From an uncultured Gammaproteobacteria bacterium (GTDB lineage Bacteria; Pseudomonadota; Gammaproteobacteria; JAADHQ01): a stretch of 64,000 bases of DNA. The stretch's first letter is position 1, and each line of letters opens with the position of its first letter. Positions 9,521-18,264 of this stretch are shown piece after piece. Position numbers and translations under genes: made by a program. Under the pieces are notes generated by a model, which saw nothing but the letters and a program-made list of their open reading frames with translations, ran no database searches and had not been told where the DNA came from. Location of the stretch: NCBI GenBank assembly GCA_947258755.1, contig CAMYJO010000002.1:68768-132767 (forward strand), read 5' to 3'.

Positions 9521-9542
9521 TATGTTAATTTTTGGTAACATA
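9521..9542. promoter_or_regulatory. Palindrome upstream of the LysR gene, candidate autoregulatory site
   Basis: TATGTTA (9521-9527) and TAACATA (9536-9542) are perfect 7-bp arms separated by 8 bp, just downstream of a TATAAT (9508-9513) and 37 bp before the start codon. The arm spacing suits a LysR-type dimer site. Assignment is by inspection. Confidence 0.5.
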
Positions 9543-9578
9543 CCCGCCTCCCTATAAGACCAGAGCAAGAGACCTTCC

Positions 9579-10487
9579 ATGGCCGACCGAAGATTACAAG
9601 TATTTCATACAGTTGCAAAGCTGTTGAGTTTTACCAAGGCTGCCGAAAGCCTGCATATGACGCAGCCGGCGGTGACATTTCAGGTCAGGCAACTGGAGGA
9701 GCATTTTAATACGCGTCTGTTTGATCGTACCCATAATCGCATCAACCTGACCGAGGCCGGCAAGCAGGTTTATGGCTATGCCGACAAGATCTTCGAACTG
9801 TATGCGGAGATGAACAATGCCGTGCGTGAGGTTACCGGTGAAGTCAGTGGCGCGCTGGTGATTGGTGCCAGTACTACGATCGCCGAATACATGCTGCCGG
9901 CCCTGCTGGGTGACTTCAAGGTCAAGTATCCCGATGTGACCGTCCACCTGAAGGTCTCCAATACCGATGGTATCGTGCACATGGTCGAGAACAATGATAT
10001 CGACCTGGGCGTGGTCGAGGCGCCTGTCAGTAACAAGAACCTGGTGGTCGAAGTTTGCCGTCAGGATGAACTGGTAGCCATCATCTCACCGCAGCATGAA
10101 CTTGCCAATGCGGCTGTGATGCCTTTATCTGAGCTGGTGCATCATCCGTTCATCTGTCGTGAAGAGGGTTCTGGTACGCGTGAGGTCATCGCCGAGCACA
10201 TGCATGTCAATGATGTTGACAATACCGACATCAATGTCTGTATGGAGTTGGGTAGTCCGGAGGCCGTCAAAGGCGCGGTCGAGGCTGGCATGGGAATGTC
10301 TGTGACCTCCAGGGCAACGATCAGTAAGGAACTGCAGCTCGGCACCCTGGTGGCATTGCAGCTTGATCCGCCGTTGCAAAGACCGTTTTCGTTTGTTCAC
10401 CAAAAACAGAAATTCCGCCATCGCGCCATGGATGAGCTGCTGGAGTTTGCGCGACAGTACTGTAAAGATCATTCCAGTCCAGATTAG
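9579..10487 (+). CDS. LysR-family transcriptional regulator
   Basis: The 302-residue protein has an N-terminal winged helix-turn-helix (about residues 3-62), where SFTKAAESLHMTQPAVTFQV is the classic LysR recognition segment, and a periplasmic-binding-like effector domain (about 90-295). The domain start VSGALVIGASTTIAEYMLP is close to the CysL/CbbR branch, whose members control sulfite reduction or carbon fixation. I cannot assign the effector. No obvious target gene is divergent, so it may act on the upstream RND operon, on itself (palindrome at 9521-9542) or elsewhere. Confidence 0.9.
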   Translation: MADRRLQVFHTVAKLLSFTKAAESLHMTQPAVTFQVRQLEEHFNTRLFDRTHNRINLTEAGKQVYGYADKIFELYAEMNNAVREVTGEVSGALVIGASTTIAEYMLPALLGDFKVKYPDVTVHLKVSNTDGIVHMVENNDIDLGVVEAPVSNKNLVVEVCRQDELVAIISPQHELANAAVMPLSELVHHPFICREEGSGTREVIAEHMHVNDVDNTDINVCMELGSPEAVKGAVEAGMGMSVTSRATISKELQLGTLVALQLDPPLQRPFSFVHQKQKFRHRAMDELLEFARQYCKDHSSPD

Positions 10488-10551
10488 TCTGGGTCAAAAG
10501 CTTATCTGTCCGCTTTTAAATCAAAGCACTGGTCAATAATCGGCAGAAGTA

Positions 10552-10560
10552 TGCCATAAT
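10552..10560 (+). promoter_or_regulatory. Extended -10 element abutting the 10568 gene
   Basis: TG (10552-10553), one base, then CATAAT (10555-10560). Transcription would begin at about 10566-10568, on the start codon itself, and no Shine-Dalgarno is visible (TTTCCCCC). The -35 region is poor. Confidence 0.35.
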
Positions 10561-10567
10561 TTCCCCC

Positions 10568-10921
10568 ATGGCAGAAAAACAGAAAAAACAGCTATTGCAG
10601 TATTTCGAAGGTCTTGATGACAACCGTCGCGTTGCCTTGATGGAATATGCTGATTTTTTATATCAGCGTTCAGAGAAAAAACAGCTACCCCTGTCCGAGC
10701 CGCAGATGACCACGCGCCCCGATCAGGAATCCGTGGTGGGTGCAATCAAAAGACTGTCAGAATCCTATGCCATGCTGGACAAGCAAGCTATGCTGCATGA
10801 ATTGTCCGGCTTGATGGCACAGCATATGTTGCAGGGCCGTCCGGCCAGTGAAGTTATTGATGATATCGAGGCTGCGTTTGCAGCGCAGTACCAGCGGTTG
10901 CTGGACAAGCAGGAGCGCTGA
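10568..10921 (+). CDS. Small conserved-looking cytoplasmic protein of unknown function
   Basis: The 117-residue, helix-rich protein has no signal or membrane segment. Its N-terminus (LLQYFEGLDDNRRVALMEYADFLYQR, in part residues 9-34) resembles the short helical module seen in DUF2281-like or antitoxin-like proteins. The C-terminal half is another amphipathic region (EVIDDIEAAFAAQYQRLLDK). The stop codon is one base before the start of the PerM gene, so the two are coupled. No partner toxin is visible, so a toxin-antitoxin role is not supported. Function unknown. Confidence 0.75.
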   Translation: MAEKQKKQLLQYFEGLDDNRRVALMEYADFLYQRSEKKQLPLSEPQMTTRPDQESVVGAIKRLSESYAMLDKQAMLHELSGLMAQHMLQGRPASEVIDDIEAAFAAQYQRLLDKQER

Positions 10922-10922
10922 T

Positions 10923-12002
10923 ATGCAACTCATTAAAGACTGGTTCCGTCGTTATTTATCTAATCCGCAGGTGGTCATCCTGCTGACCTTCCTGTTACTG
11001 GGATTTGTGCTGATTATTTATGCGGGCACTATTCTCGCACCTGTGCTCGCCAGTATTGTTATCGCCTATTTATTGCAAAGTATCGTGCGTAAAATGCAGC
11101 GCCTGAATTTGCCGCGTATGCTGGCGGTGCTGATCGCATTTGCATTGTTTCTGGCCACTTTATTTCTGCTGTTGTTTTATCTGATTCCGGAATTATCCAA
11201 GCAGGTCACCCAATTGGTGCCGCAATTACCGCAAATGATCGAGAAAGGCTTAACCCAACTGCAAGTATTTCTGCAACGTAGCCATTTTGTCACTGAAGAC
11301 CAGATACTTGAGATCATCAATAATATTAAAAGCGAAATATCCAGTTATGGGCAGTCGCTGGTGGTCTCTGTTTCTACTTCGATACCGGATATTATCAGCA
11401 TTATTGTTTACCTGGTGTTGATGCCACTGCTGGTTTTTTTCTTCCTCAAGGACAAGGAAATACTAGTCGCATGGGCGCGCAACTTTATGCCCAGGAATAC
11501 CGAACTCAGTACCGAGGTCTGGCATGATGTCGATGCGCAGATCGGCAATTATGTGCGTGGCAAGATGCTGGAGATCATGATCGTCTGGATAACTTGTTAC
11601 ATCGTGTTTGCGCTGATGGGTTTGAACTATGCGATGTTGCTGGCGGCAGCGGTCGGTTTTTCTGTGATCATCCCGTATATAGGCGCGGTCGTGGTCACTA
11701 TCCCGGTCGCCCTGGTGGCTTACTTTCAGTGGGGCTGGAGCTCGGATTTTATTTATCTGATGGTCGCCTATTTTATTATCCAGGCTATTGATGGCAGTGT
11801 GATCGTACCCTTGCTGTTTTCTGAGGTGGTCAATCTGCATCCGATTGCGATTATTGTCGCGGTGTTGTTCTTTGGTGGTTTGTGGGGATTCTGGGGCGTG
11901 TTTTTTGCGATACCATTGGCGACCGTTGTGCAGGCGATTATCAAGGCATGGCCGAAAGAGGGAAGCATTGACAGTACCCAGGCTGCTGAGCAGGATGCTT
12001 AA
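10923..12002 (+). CDS. AI-2E/PerM-family membrane protein
   Basis: The 359-residue protein has about eight membrane segments: a pair near residues 15-60, one near 70-95, then a soluble stretch (about 95-160) and a C-terminal group. The GLNYAMLLAAAVGFSVIIPYIGA segment (in part) is the conserved core of the PerM/YdbM (UPF0118) family. Members are described as autoinducer-2 exporters, Na+/H+ antiporters or permeases of unknown substrate, so no substrate is claimed. The start at 10923 follows the previous stop directly; a start 25 codons upstream would lie in the previous gene's frame region. It converges with the GlcD-type gene, 12 bp apart. Confidence 0.88.
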   Translation: MQLIKDWFRRYLSNPQVVILLTFLLLGFVLIIYAGTILAPVLASIVIAYLLQSIVRKMQRLNLPRMLAVLIAFALFLATLFLLLFYLIPELSKQVTQLVPQLPQMIEKGLTQLQVFLQRSHFVTEDQILEIINNIKSEISSYGQSLVVSVSTSIPDIISIIVYLVLMPLLVFFFLKDKEILVAWARNFMPRNTELSTEVWHDVDAQIGNYVRGKMLEIMIVWITCYIVFALMGLNYAMLLAAAVGFSVIIPYIGAVVVTIPVALVAYFQWGWSSDFIYLMVAYFIIQAIDGSVIVPLLFSEVVNLHPIAIIVAVLFFGGLWGFWGVFFAIPLATVVQAIIKAWPKEGSIDSTQAAEQDA

Positions 12003-12014
12003 TCAACATCGACC

Positions 12015-13394
12015 TTAATCGGGCAGCATCTTACCTGGGTTCATAATGTTGTTTGGATCGAATTGTTGTTTGATTTTTTTCATAAGCATCAGCGTAGCAG
12101 GATCTATTTCACGATCTACAAAGTTCTTTTTTTCCAGGCCGACGCCATGTTCACCCGACAAGGTTCCCCTCAGTGACAACACCAGATCAAATACCTCACT
12201 GAGGCAGTGTTGCGCATTTTCCATTTGTTTGTGATCGTCCGGGTTGACCAATAGATTGACGTGGATGTTACCGTTACCGGCATGGCCGAAGTTAACGATC
12301 GGGATGTCATATTGCTGTGATAGCCTTTCCAGGCCTTGCAGTAATGCCGGAATTTTGGAGACTGGGACGACCACGTCTTCATTGATTTTTTTTGGTGCGA
12401 TCTTGCGTAAGGCCGGCGACAAAGCCTTGCGCGTTCGCCACAGCGCTTGCCTTTCGGCTTCATTCTGCGCGATCTTGATCGACAGCAATCCGCTATTCTG
12501 TGCGGCGCTCTCGATGGCGTGGATGGATTGATCGATACTTTCTTCGTTGCCATCGACCTCGATCATTAATAAGGCGCCGGCTTCGGGTAATGTCATATCG
12601 GCATAATCGCGGATCATGTTGATGGCGGCCTTGTCAATGAATTCCAGTGCACAGGGGATAAGCGGTTGCGCCATAATGCTGGACACGGCTGCGGCCGCAC
12701 TTTGTATGTCGGTGTATATCGCCTGCAAGGTCCGAGTGCATTGCGCCAGTGGGGTCAATTTTAATGTCGCTTCAGTGATGATGGCCATGGTCCCTTCCGA
12801 ACCGATCAGCAGTCGTGTCAGATCATAGCCGACCACCCCCTTACTTGTGTATACGCCGGTGCAGATTTCTTCGCCGCTGCCAGTAATTGCCTTCAGGCCG
12901 AGGGTGTTTTCGCGTGGGGTGCCATACTTGACCGCGCGCGGTCCTGCTGAGTTATAGGCAAGGTTGCCACCGATAGTGCAGAATTCGGCGCTGGTCGGGT
13001 CCGGCGGCCAGAAAAAACCATGTTCAGCGGCGGCACGTTGTAATTGCATATTGGTGACACCTGGTTCGGCGACGATGTAGCGGTCCTGCGGCGATACTTC
13101 CAGAATCTTGTTCATGCGTTCCAGTGATAGCACCAGGCCACCATTGATGGGGACTGTGGCGCCAGTGGTGCCGGTGCCACGGCCGCGAACAATGACCGGT
13201 ACTGTATAGTCATTGCAGAGCTGGATGATGGTTTTGATGTGGTCACTGCTGGTGGCAAATACGACCAGATCGGGATTGACCTGGCGCCGACTATTGTCAG
13301 CACCATAGGGCCAGCGATCGGCAGCCTCGGTTAATACATTTTCGCTACCGAGGCTCTCTTTCAGGGCGCTAATAAATTCAGTGCTTAGTAACAT
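12015..13394 (-). CDS. FAD-linked oxidase, GlcD / D-lactate dehydrogenase type
   Basis: This 459-residue flavoprotein oxidises a 2-hydroxy acid such as glycolate or D-lactate. The N-terminal FAD-binding PCMH domain (about 38-215) shows VIVRGRGTGTTGATVP, the pyrophosphate-binding loop, then PPDPTSAEFCTIGGNLAYN and GYDLTRLLIGSEGTMAIITE. The C-terminal substrate domain (about 218-457) has NFGHAGNGNIHVN and GTLSGEHGVGLEKK, which hold the conserved His residues. The other glycolate oxidase subunits (GlcE, GlcF) are not next to it, so it may be a stand-alone D-lactate-type dehydrogenase. Substrate not determinable. Confidence 0.88.
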   Translation of the reverse strand: MLLSTEFISALKESLGSENVLTEAADRWPYGADNSRRQVNPDLVVFATSSDHIKTIIQLCNDYTVPVIVRGRGTGTTGATVPINGGLVLSLERMNKILEVSPQDRYIVAEPGVTNMQLQRAAAEHGFFWPPDPTSAEFCTIGGNLAYNSAGPRAVKYGTPRENTLGLKAITGSGEEICTGVYTSKGVVGYDLTRLLIGSEGTMAIITEATLKLTPLAQCTRTLQAIYTDIQSAAAAVSSIMAQPLIPCALEFIDKAAINMIRDYADMTLPEAGALLMIEVDGNEESIDQSIHAIESAAQNSGLLSIKIAQNEAERQALWRTRKALSPALRKIAPKKINEDVVVPVSKIPALLQGLERLSQQYDIPIVNFGHAGNGNIHVNLLVNPDDHKQMENAQHCLSEVFDLVLSLRGTLSGEHGVGLEKKNFVDREIDPATLMLMKKIKQQFDPNNIMNPGKMLPD

Positions 13395-13435
13395 AGCCTA
13401 TGACTGGATGGCGGGTTGAGTACAGCGGCATAGAA

Positions 13436-13477
13436 ACGCTAAGCCCACGGCTGTTCTCGTGCTGTGCCGCTTAGCGT
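13436..13477 (-). terminator. Inverted repeat between dolP and the GlcD-type gene
   Basis: ACGCTAAGC (13436-13444) and GCTTAGCGT (13469-13477) are perfect 9-bp arms. On the minus strand the stem lies just beyond the dolP stop and is followed by a short TTT. It probably ends dolP transcription, but the U-tract is weak. Confidence 0.5.
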
Positions 13478-13485
13478 AATTGATG

Positions 13486-14142
13486 TTAGAAAGTCGTTGT
13501 CTCGGGCATCGGCGTGGTTTGAGCGTCAGTATCGGTCATTGGCGTGTTTTGTGGGTAATTATTGCCTTCGAATTCAAATATTTTGACCACGCGTTGAACG
13601 CCACCAACTCTTCTGACGACATCGACGACATCAGTCGCTTCTGCCTGCGTCAACAGACCCATCAGGTAGACGGTGCCGTTTTCGGTGACTACCTTAACGC
13701 GGGTTGGATCGAAACCCTTGTGACCTTTTACTTTTAGCAGGCTGGTCTTGACCTTGCTTGTGACCCAGGTGTCGGTACTGCGGGATCCCAAGGAGCTGGG
13801 TGCTGCAATAGTTAGCTCATTGTGCACTTTCTTGACTTTCGGAACCGTGAGTACGCTTGCTTCCGCCCTGGCTCTAAGCTCGGCTGAAGGGGTCTGGCCA
13901 CTGAGGAGGACGATGCCATTATAGCTGGTGACGCTGATATGACTCTGTTTTTCCAGATCCTGATCCTTGGCTATGGCATCGTAGGCCTTTAGTTCAATGT
14001 TCTGGTCTTCGACGAATGAGCCCAATGTGCGGCGATCATGAGCGGCACCGACGGCGCTACCGCCAACGATAACGGCAGGCGCACAAGCCGTGAGAATTGA
14101 ACTTACAAGCAGGGAAATAAGGATTTTATGCGTGCGGGTCAT
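13486..14142 (-). CDS. dolP: Dual-BON-domain outer-membrane lipoprotein (DolP/YraP)
   Basis: The 218-residue lipoprotein has a signal peptide ending in LTAC (Cys at residue 20) and two BON domains, roughly residues 45-115 and 125-190. They show the repeated pattern IVLLSGQTP... and VYLMGLLTQAEA. DolP binds anionic lipid at division sites and supports outer-membrane integrity and septal wall hydrolysis. The cluster with yraN and lpoA matches the known lpoA-yraN-diaA-yraP group, minus diaA. A Thr/Pro-rich tail follows the second BON domain. Confidence 0.88.
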   Translation of the reverse strand: MTRTHKILISLLVSSILTACAPAVIVGGSAVGAAHDRRTLGSFVEDQNIELKAYDAIAKDQDLEKQSHISVTSYNGIVLLSGQTPSAELRARAEASVLTVPKVKKVHNELTIAAPSSLGSRSTDTWVTSKVKTSLLKVKGHKGFDPTRVKVVTENGTVYLMGLLTQAEATDVVDVVRRVGGVQRVVKIFEFEGNNYPQNTPMTDTDAQTTPMPETTTF

Positions 14143-14373
14143 GTTTGGGTGCTCCTATGGGAACTCATGTTCTCTCGGTTATCATCACAAGGTCAGTCAT
14201 CATCGCCAAGTGTACCTGTTGTCTGTGCGTTGTGCCATTAGTTGGTGCTCGGTTTTTAATATTACTTTAGTGTAGTATATCCTGTTTTTTTTCATCTTGC
14301 TGGGCGCGCCGCAAGCAGGATGGCATTGATGCGGGATTCAACGACAGTAGCTTTTGTCGGATTTATAGTTGGA

Positions 14374-14730
14374 TTAAGACATAAATGCATTTTTTATCCA
14401 ATCTATCTTAATGGCAGTGAGTGGTCCATTCAGGGATATGACATCAAAGCGGCAGGCCTGGTTCAATTTTTTACGTACAGTCAGGTAATGTTTTGCACTT
14501 TGGACTAATTTGCTTTGTTTGCGGCTATCAATGCTCTCGGCTGCCGAACCAAAGTGCTGTGACTTTCGATAACGGACCTCGACAAACACCAGGGTTTGAT
14601 GATCTTCCATGACCAGGTCAATTTCACCCTGACGGCAGCGGTAGTTAGATTCTTTATGAGTCAAGCCGTGCTGTTGTAAGTAATCGCGGGCCAGTTGTTC
14701 AGTGTGTTTACCAATTGCAATGCTGTCCAT
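14374..14730 (-). CDS. yraN: YraN/UPF0102 endonuclease-fold protein
   Basis: The 118-residue protein has the typical UPF0102 length. Its motifs include GKHTEQLARDYL, then CRQGEIDLVMED and FVEVRYRKSQHFG. The E-x-D and E-V-(K/R) pattern is that of the Holliday-junction-resolvase/endonuclease fold. The cellular role is not established. It lies 45 bp downstream of lpoA on the same strand, and together they form the conserved lpoA-yraN pair. Confidence 0.92.
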   Translation of the reverse strand: MDSIAIGKHTEQLARDYLQQHGLTHKESNYRCRQGEIDLVMEDHQTLVFVEVRYRKSQHFGSAAESIDSRKQSKLVQSAKHYLTVRKKLNQACRFDVISLNGPLTAIKIDWIKNAFMS

Positions 14731-14775
14731 TAGCGTTTTGCCTCCGTGGATTGGCTGTTTAATCTGTGCTGATGT

Positions 14776-16683
14776 CTATGGCTCGGTACTCAGTGATGGC
14801 ACCCTTGGTTGGATTTTGTTTAATGGCTTGATCTTGCCGTCTTCGAAGCGGCCCCATTTGAGGGTGCGATGAATGCGGTTGTACTCACCCAGATGGAGTC
14901 TGCCGGTGGCGCCATCGAAACGCTCGGCGGGATGACTCTGTAGCCATCTCAATTGGGCGAGAATCAGGTAGGCATCGACACCGAGCGCATACAGGCGTGT
15001 ATAGCGTTTCATTTTTCCGGGCCAGAGGCTGTTAAGTTGCTGGCGCAATGGATCGGATTGGTCGGGTGTTGACAACATCCAGTCGGAATCGCACATCACA
15101 ACGCCTCCCATGTCCTTGTTTTGCTGCTCCGTTTGTTGGCCGCTATAGGAGCTCGAGGTGGTGTATACCGGTATGTCGGCGGCATGGTGAAAACGTAGTT
15201 GCGGCACGATTTGACGCGCCTGTTTGGGAAAGGCTGCCATAAAGATAAAGTCGACATCCTGTCTGCGTCTGGGTACAAATTTTATATCCGCCGCTAAGGC
15301 GTTACGCAGTTGATTATAGCGGCGTTCGCTCTCATCGATGTTGAGCATACGCTTTATCGGTGCAGAGAAGTCGTTGCCGCGAAAATCATATTGTGCATGT
15401 TGTAAGATGACGCCTCCCAATTGCTGAAAGCGTTCGCTGAAAGCCCGCGCCATACGTTTTCCCCAGTCACCCTGAGGCGTGATCGTGATCGCACGATTCA
15501 TGCCTTCGAGGCTGGTACGTTCGGCGATTTGTCGTGCTTCATCTTCCGGGTTGAGGCCGAATTGAAATAGATTGTCAGCCGAAAAGAGATTATTGTCAGT
15601 CTGGTTCAGAGTCAGTACCGGCACCGGGTAGTTAGGCATGCTGGCCAATTCGGCGACCTTCAGTTTGTCCAGTGGGCCGACAATAAATTCGGCACCATCG
15701 GTGACGGCCTGTTGATAAAGGTCGATGATGGATTGCTGATTGCTGGATGAATCATAGAGTTTGATTTCGGTGCGCAGTTGACTGCCATTTTGCTGGTAAT
15801 GGGCGGCCAGGAACCCATCGCGAATAGCATTGGCAGGTTTGGACAGTTTACCGTGCATGGGTAATATCAGCGCAAGTTTTTCCGGTTTTTTGATAGCGCG
15901 AAAATGTGCGCTCAGATTTTCCAGGATCCTGCCACTGGCGGGATGCAGTGGATAGTTTGCTTGCCATTGCCTGATGCGGGTTTCGAATGCGGCAGTCGAA
16001 CCCATCAGGGTCTTACTTATTTTGACCAGTTGCAGCCAGCCACTGAGGATATTGGGAGGGGGTTTCAGGGCCATTTGTTGCAAGAAAACCGGTGACAGCT
16101 GCAGCAGGCCTTGCCACAGTTGCTCGCGATTCAAGGCAATTTTGTCGGCCTCCAGCAGTAGCGGCTCTAACTGGATGCGTTCACGCGCACTTTCCAGTGG
16201 GTTGCCAGACTGTAGATAGGCATTGGCACGTAGCTCATGAGTCAATGCACGTACCGTCACAGGCAGGGTGTCGTCGACAATCAATAAGGCCAGGGCCTTA
16301 TCCGCTTGATCCTGTTGCAGCAGCAGTTCCGCCTGAAGTTGGCGTCGGCGCGTTTGCAGAATTGGGTCTGTAGGACTCGGCGGGATACTTTGCAATACCT
16401 TGTCGGCCTGTTCAATGTCACCGGCATGGATGAAGAGACGAGTGGCGCGGATCAATAAGTCGGTGCGACCGGGCTCCCGGGTCTGTTCGGCGCGCTGCAG
16501 CAATAAGTGAGCGGCCTCGCGATATTGTCCTTGTTGTTCCAGTATCTGCGCCTGTGTAGGTATGCCGGGTTGTTCAACCGGAGCTGGTCTACGGTCGCGG
16601 ATGCCTTCACAGGCGGGTAATAACAGGATCAGTAGCACACAGGCAATGAGTGTAGTTAGAGGTTGTGACAGATTTATCTTCAT
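14776..16683 (-). CDS. lpoA: LpoA, lipoprotein activator of PBP1A
   Basis: This 635-residue outer-membrane lipoprotein reaches through the periplasm to activate penicillin-binding protein 1A. The signal peptide ends at the lipobox LLPAC (Cys near residue 25). A TPR-like helical N-domain (about 40-260) follows, rich in Gln and Leu repeats, then a C-terminal domain of the periplasmic-binding fold (about 265-625: LALILPMHGKLSKPANAIRDG, DGAEFIVGPLDK). It is divergent from rsmI, as in E. coli, with only 69 bp between their start regions. Confidence 0.92.
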   Translation of the reverse strand: MKINLSQPLTTLIACVLLILLLPACEGIRDRRPAPVEQPGIPTQAQILEQQGQYREAAHLLLQRAEQTREPGRTDLLIRATRLFIHAGDIEQADKVLQSIPPSPTDPILQTRRRQLQAELLLQQDQADKALALLIVDDTLPVTVRALTHELRANAYLQSGNPLESARERIQLEPLLLEADKIALNREQLWQGLLQLSPVFLQQMALKPPPNILSGWLQLVKISKTLMGSTAAFETRIRQWQANYPLHPASGRILENLSAHFRAIKKPEKLALILPMHGKLSKPANAIRDGFLAAHYQQNGSQLRTEIKLYDSSSNQQSIIDLYQQAVTDGAEFIVGPLDKLKVAELASMPNYPVPVLTLNQTDNNLFSADNLFQFGLNPEDEARQIAERTSLEGMNRAITITPQGDWGKRMARAFSERFQQLGGVILQHAQYDFRGNDFSAPIKRMLNIDESERRYNQLRNALAADIKFVPRRRQDVDFIFMAAFPKQARQIVPQLRFHHAADIPVYTTSSSYSGQQTEQQNKDMGGVVMCDSDWMLSTPDQSDPLRQQLNSLWPGKMKRYTRLYALGVDAYLILAQLRWLQSHPAERFDGATGRLHLGEYNRIHRTLKWGRFEDGKIKPLNKIQPRVPSLSTEP

Positions 16684-16752
16684 ATTGTGTTTGCGGCCCC
16701 GTTAAAGTTGAAGAACCTAGTCAGGGCTGTTAGTTTGCGTATTTATAGTCAG

Positions 16753-17622
16753 ATGTCAGGTGGTCTATTGTCAGTAAAATCGGGTCTATTGTACGTGGTT
16801 GCAACGCCAATTGGTAATCTTGGGGATATTAGCCTGCGTGCAAAACAGATTTTAACAGAAGTTGACTTTATTGCTGCTGAGGATAGCCGGCGAACGCGAC
16901 CATTGCTCAAACACCTCGGTATCAGCAAGGATATTATTTCCTTGCATGAGCATAACGAGCGTCAGCGGGTTCAGGGTCTACTGACAAGGATTGAGGCCGG
17001 CGAGAGCATGGCTCTGGTGTCTGATGCCGGAACACCCTTGATCAGCGATCCCGGTTATCACCTGGTCAAACAGGCGCGGTCGATGGGCATCACGGTCAGC
17101 CCGGTGCCAGGCGCCAGTGCCCTGGTGGCGGCGTTGTCGGTCAGTGGCTTGCCGACAGATCATTTTCGTTTCCAGGGCTTTCTACCGTCCAAACGTAGCG
17201 CGCGCCGGACACAATTAGCAGAGCTGGTGGATGAAACCGTGACGCTGGTATTTTATGAGTCCAGTCATCGCATCGTCGAATCTGTTGAAGACATGTGCGA
17301 GATCCTGGGTGGCGATCGCGAGGCTATTTTGGCCAGAGAATTGACCAAGGTTTATGAAACCGTGCTGGGGCAGAGCCTGGAGGCTATATTGGCGGCTTTA
17401 CAGGCCGATGCAAACCAGTCCAGAGGTGAGTTTGTGTTGGTTGTCAGGGGTGCTGCTAAAGAGGTCGCTGCCGACCTCAGCGAGGCCGATAAACTACTGG
17501 CATTACTGCTGCCGGAAATGTCGGTTAAATCCGCCAGCCGTCTGGTATCTACCTATATGGGCCTATCCAAGAATGAGGTTTATCAGCGCGCACTAAAGTT
17601 GCAGCAGGATGCAGACAGCTAG
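16753..17622 (+). CDS. rsmI: RsmI, 16S rRNA (cytidine1402-2'-O)-methyltransferase
   Basis: This SAM-dependent enzyme of the tetrapyrrole-methylase fold methylates the 2'-OH of C1402 in 16S rRNA. The start is uncertain. ATG 16753 gives 289 residues; TTG 16768, with AGGTGG just upstream, gives 284 and is close to the 286 of E. coli. The signature LYVVATPIGNLGDISLRA follows at once, then AAEDSRRTRPLLKHL, VSDAGTPLISDPGYHLV and PVPGASALVAALSVSGLP. The in-frame ATG at 16687 would add residues upstream of the conserved start. RNase P RNA lies downstream. Confidence 0.95.
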   Translation: MSGGLLSVKSGLLYVVATPIGNLGDISLRAKQILTEVDFIAAEDSRRTRPLLKHLGISKDIISLHEHNERQRVQGLLTRIEAGESMALVSDAGTPLISDPGYHLVKQARSMGITVSPVPGASALVAALSVSGLPTDHFRFQGFLPSKRSARRTQLAELVDETVTLVFYESSHRIVESVEDMCEILGGDREAILARELTKVYETVLGQSLEAILAALQADANQSRGEFVLVVRGAAKEVAADLSEADKLLALLLPEMSVKSASRLVSTYMGLSKNEVYQRALKLQQDADS

Positions 17623-17677
17623 CCATCAAGTGTGCGCTCAGCTTGCCACGGATGCGCTGCGCATCGACAGTTTATTC

Positions 17678-17686
17678 TGGTATAAT
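17678..17686 (+). promoter_or_regulatory. rnpB promoter (extended -10)
   Basis: TGG followed by a perfect TATAAT (17681-17686) places the start at about 17693, where the P1 helix of RNase P RNA begins. The -35 region is weak and overlaps a GATGCG-CTG-CGCATC hairpin (17651-17665). Confidence 0.75.
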
Positions 17687-17692
17687 AGACTT

Positions 17693-18026
17693 GGAAGTCG
17701 GCCAGGCAGTCGCTGTTCAGTGTTCTTAGAGCGCTGGATGGAGGAAAGTCCGGGCTCCACAGGGCAAGGTGCCAGGTAACGCCTGGGGGGCGTGAGCCTA
17801 CGGAAAGTGCAGCAGAAAATATACCGCCGATGGCCGCACCGCGCGCATGGCAACATGCGTGGCAGGGTAAACCCCACCTGGAGCAAGACCAAATAGGGGG
17901 GCAGTGATCCTTGGATCATAAAATATGGCCCATATTGTCCCCGGGTAGGTCGCACGAGGCATGCAGTGATGTATGTCCCAGATGAATGACTGTCTTTGAC
18001 AGAACCCGGCTTATCGGCCGACTTCC
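17693..18026 (+). ncRNA. rnpB: RNase P RNA, bacterial class A
   Basis: This is the catalytic RNA of RNase P, which matures tRNA 5' ends. The ends pair to form P1: GGAAGTCGGCC (17693-17703) with GGCCGACTTCC (18016-18026). Inside are the universally conserved blocks: GAGGAAAGTCCGGGCTCC (about 17741-17758), CAGAAAATATACCGCC (about 17813-17828), GGGTAAACCCCACC and, near the 3' side, CAGATGAATGACTG (about 17979-17992) before AGAACCCGGCTTA. Length is normal for type A. CTTCTTTTTTC directly after P1 could act as a terminator tail. The rsmI-rnpB-mraZ order occurs in other Gammaproteobacteria. Confidence 0.97.
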
Positions 18027-18235
18027 ACTTCTTTTTTCAAAAATACCAATAAATCAATATAAAACAATATTTTAACTAATTTTAGTTAACAATTCACTAT
18101 AATATCCTTCCTCAACTAGCTGATAAATAAATTTATTATTTATGCGGCGCTTCCATTAACTGCACTTAATACCAGGATTATATCTAAGTGTCTGTATCTA
18201 AAATGATCTTTTGACAATATTGTCCCTCTATTTCC

Positions 18236-18264
18236 TTGACAAAAGCCACTTTTCCCACCAATAT
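18236..18264 (+). promoter_or_regulatory. Candidate dcw (mraZ) promoter
   Basis: TTGACA (18236-18241) is a perfect -35. At 17-bp spacing the -10 would be CAATAT (18259-18264), a weak match, as might be expected for a regulated promoter. The first MraZ box starts at 18265. Confidence 0.45.

Noticed and set aside
14290-14325. Inverted repeat CATCTTGC...GCAGGATG
   Set aside because: T-runs precede rather than follow it on the plus strand, and A-runs follow on the minus strand, so it is not a terminator; no other role is visible.
17638-17955. Open frame of 105 codons on the minus strand
   Set aside because: It lies across RNase P RNA, whose conserved blocks and P1 pairing explain the sequence.
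18072-18089. TTAACTA-ATTT-TAGTTAA palindrome after rnpB
   Set aside because: It is a short AT-only repeat in an AT-rich stretch with no T-run; chance is a sufficient explanation.
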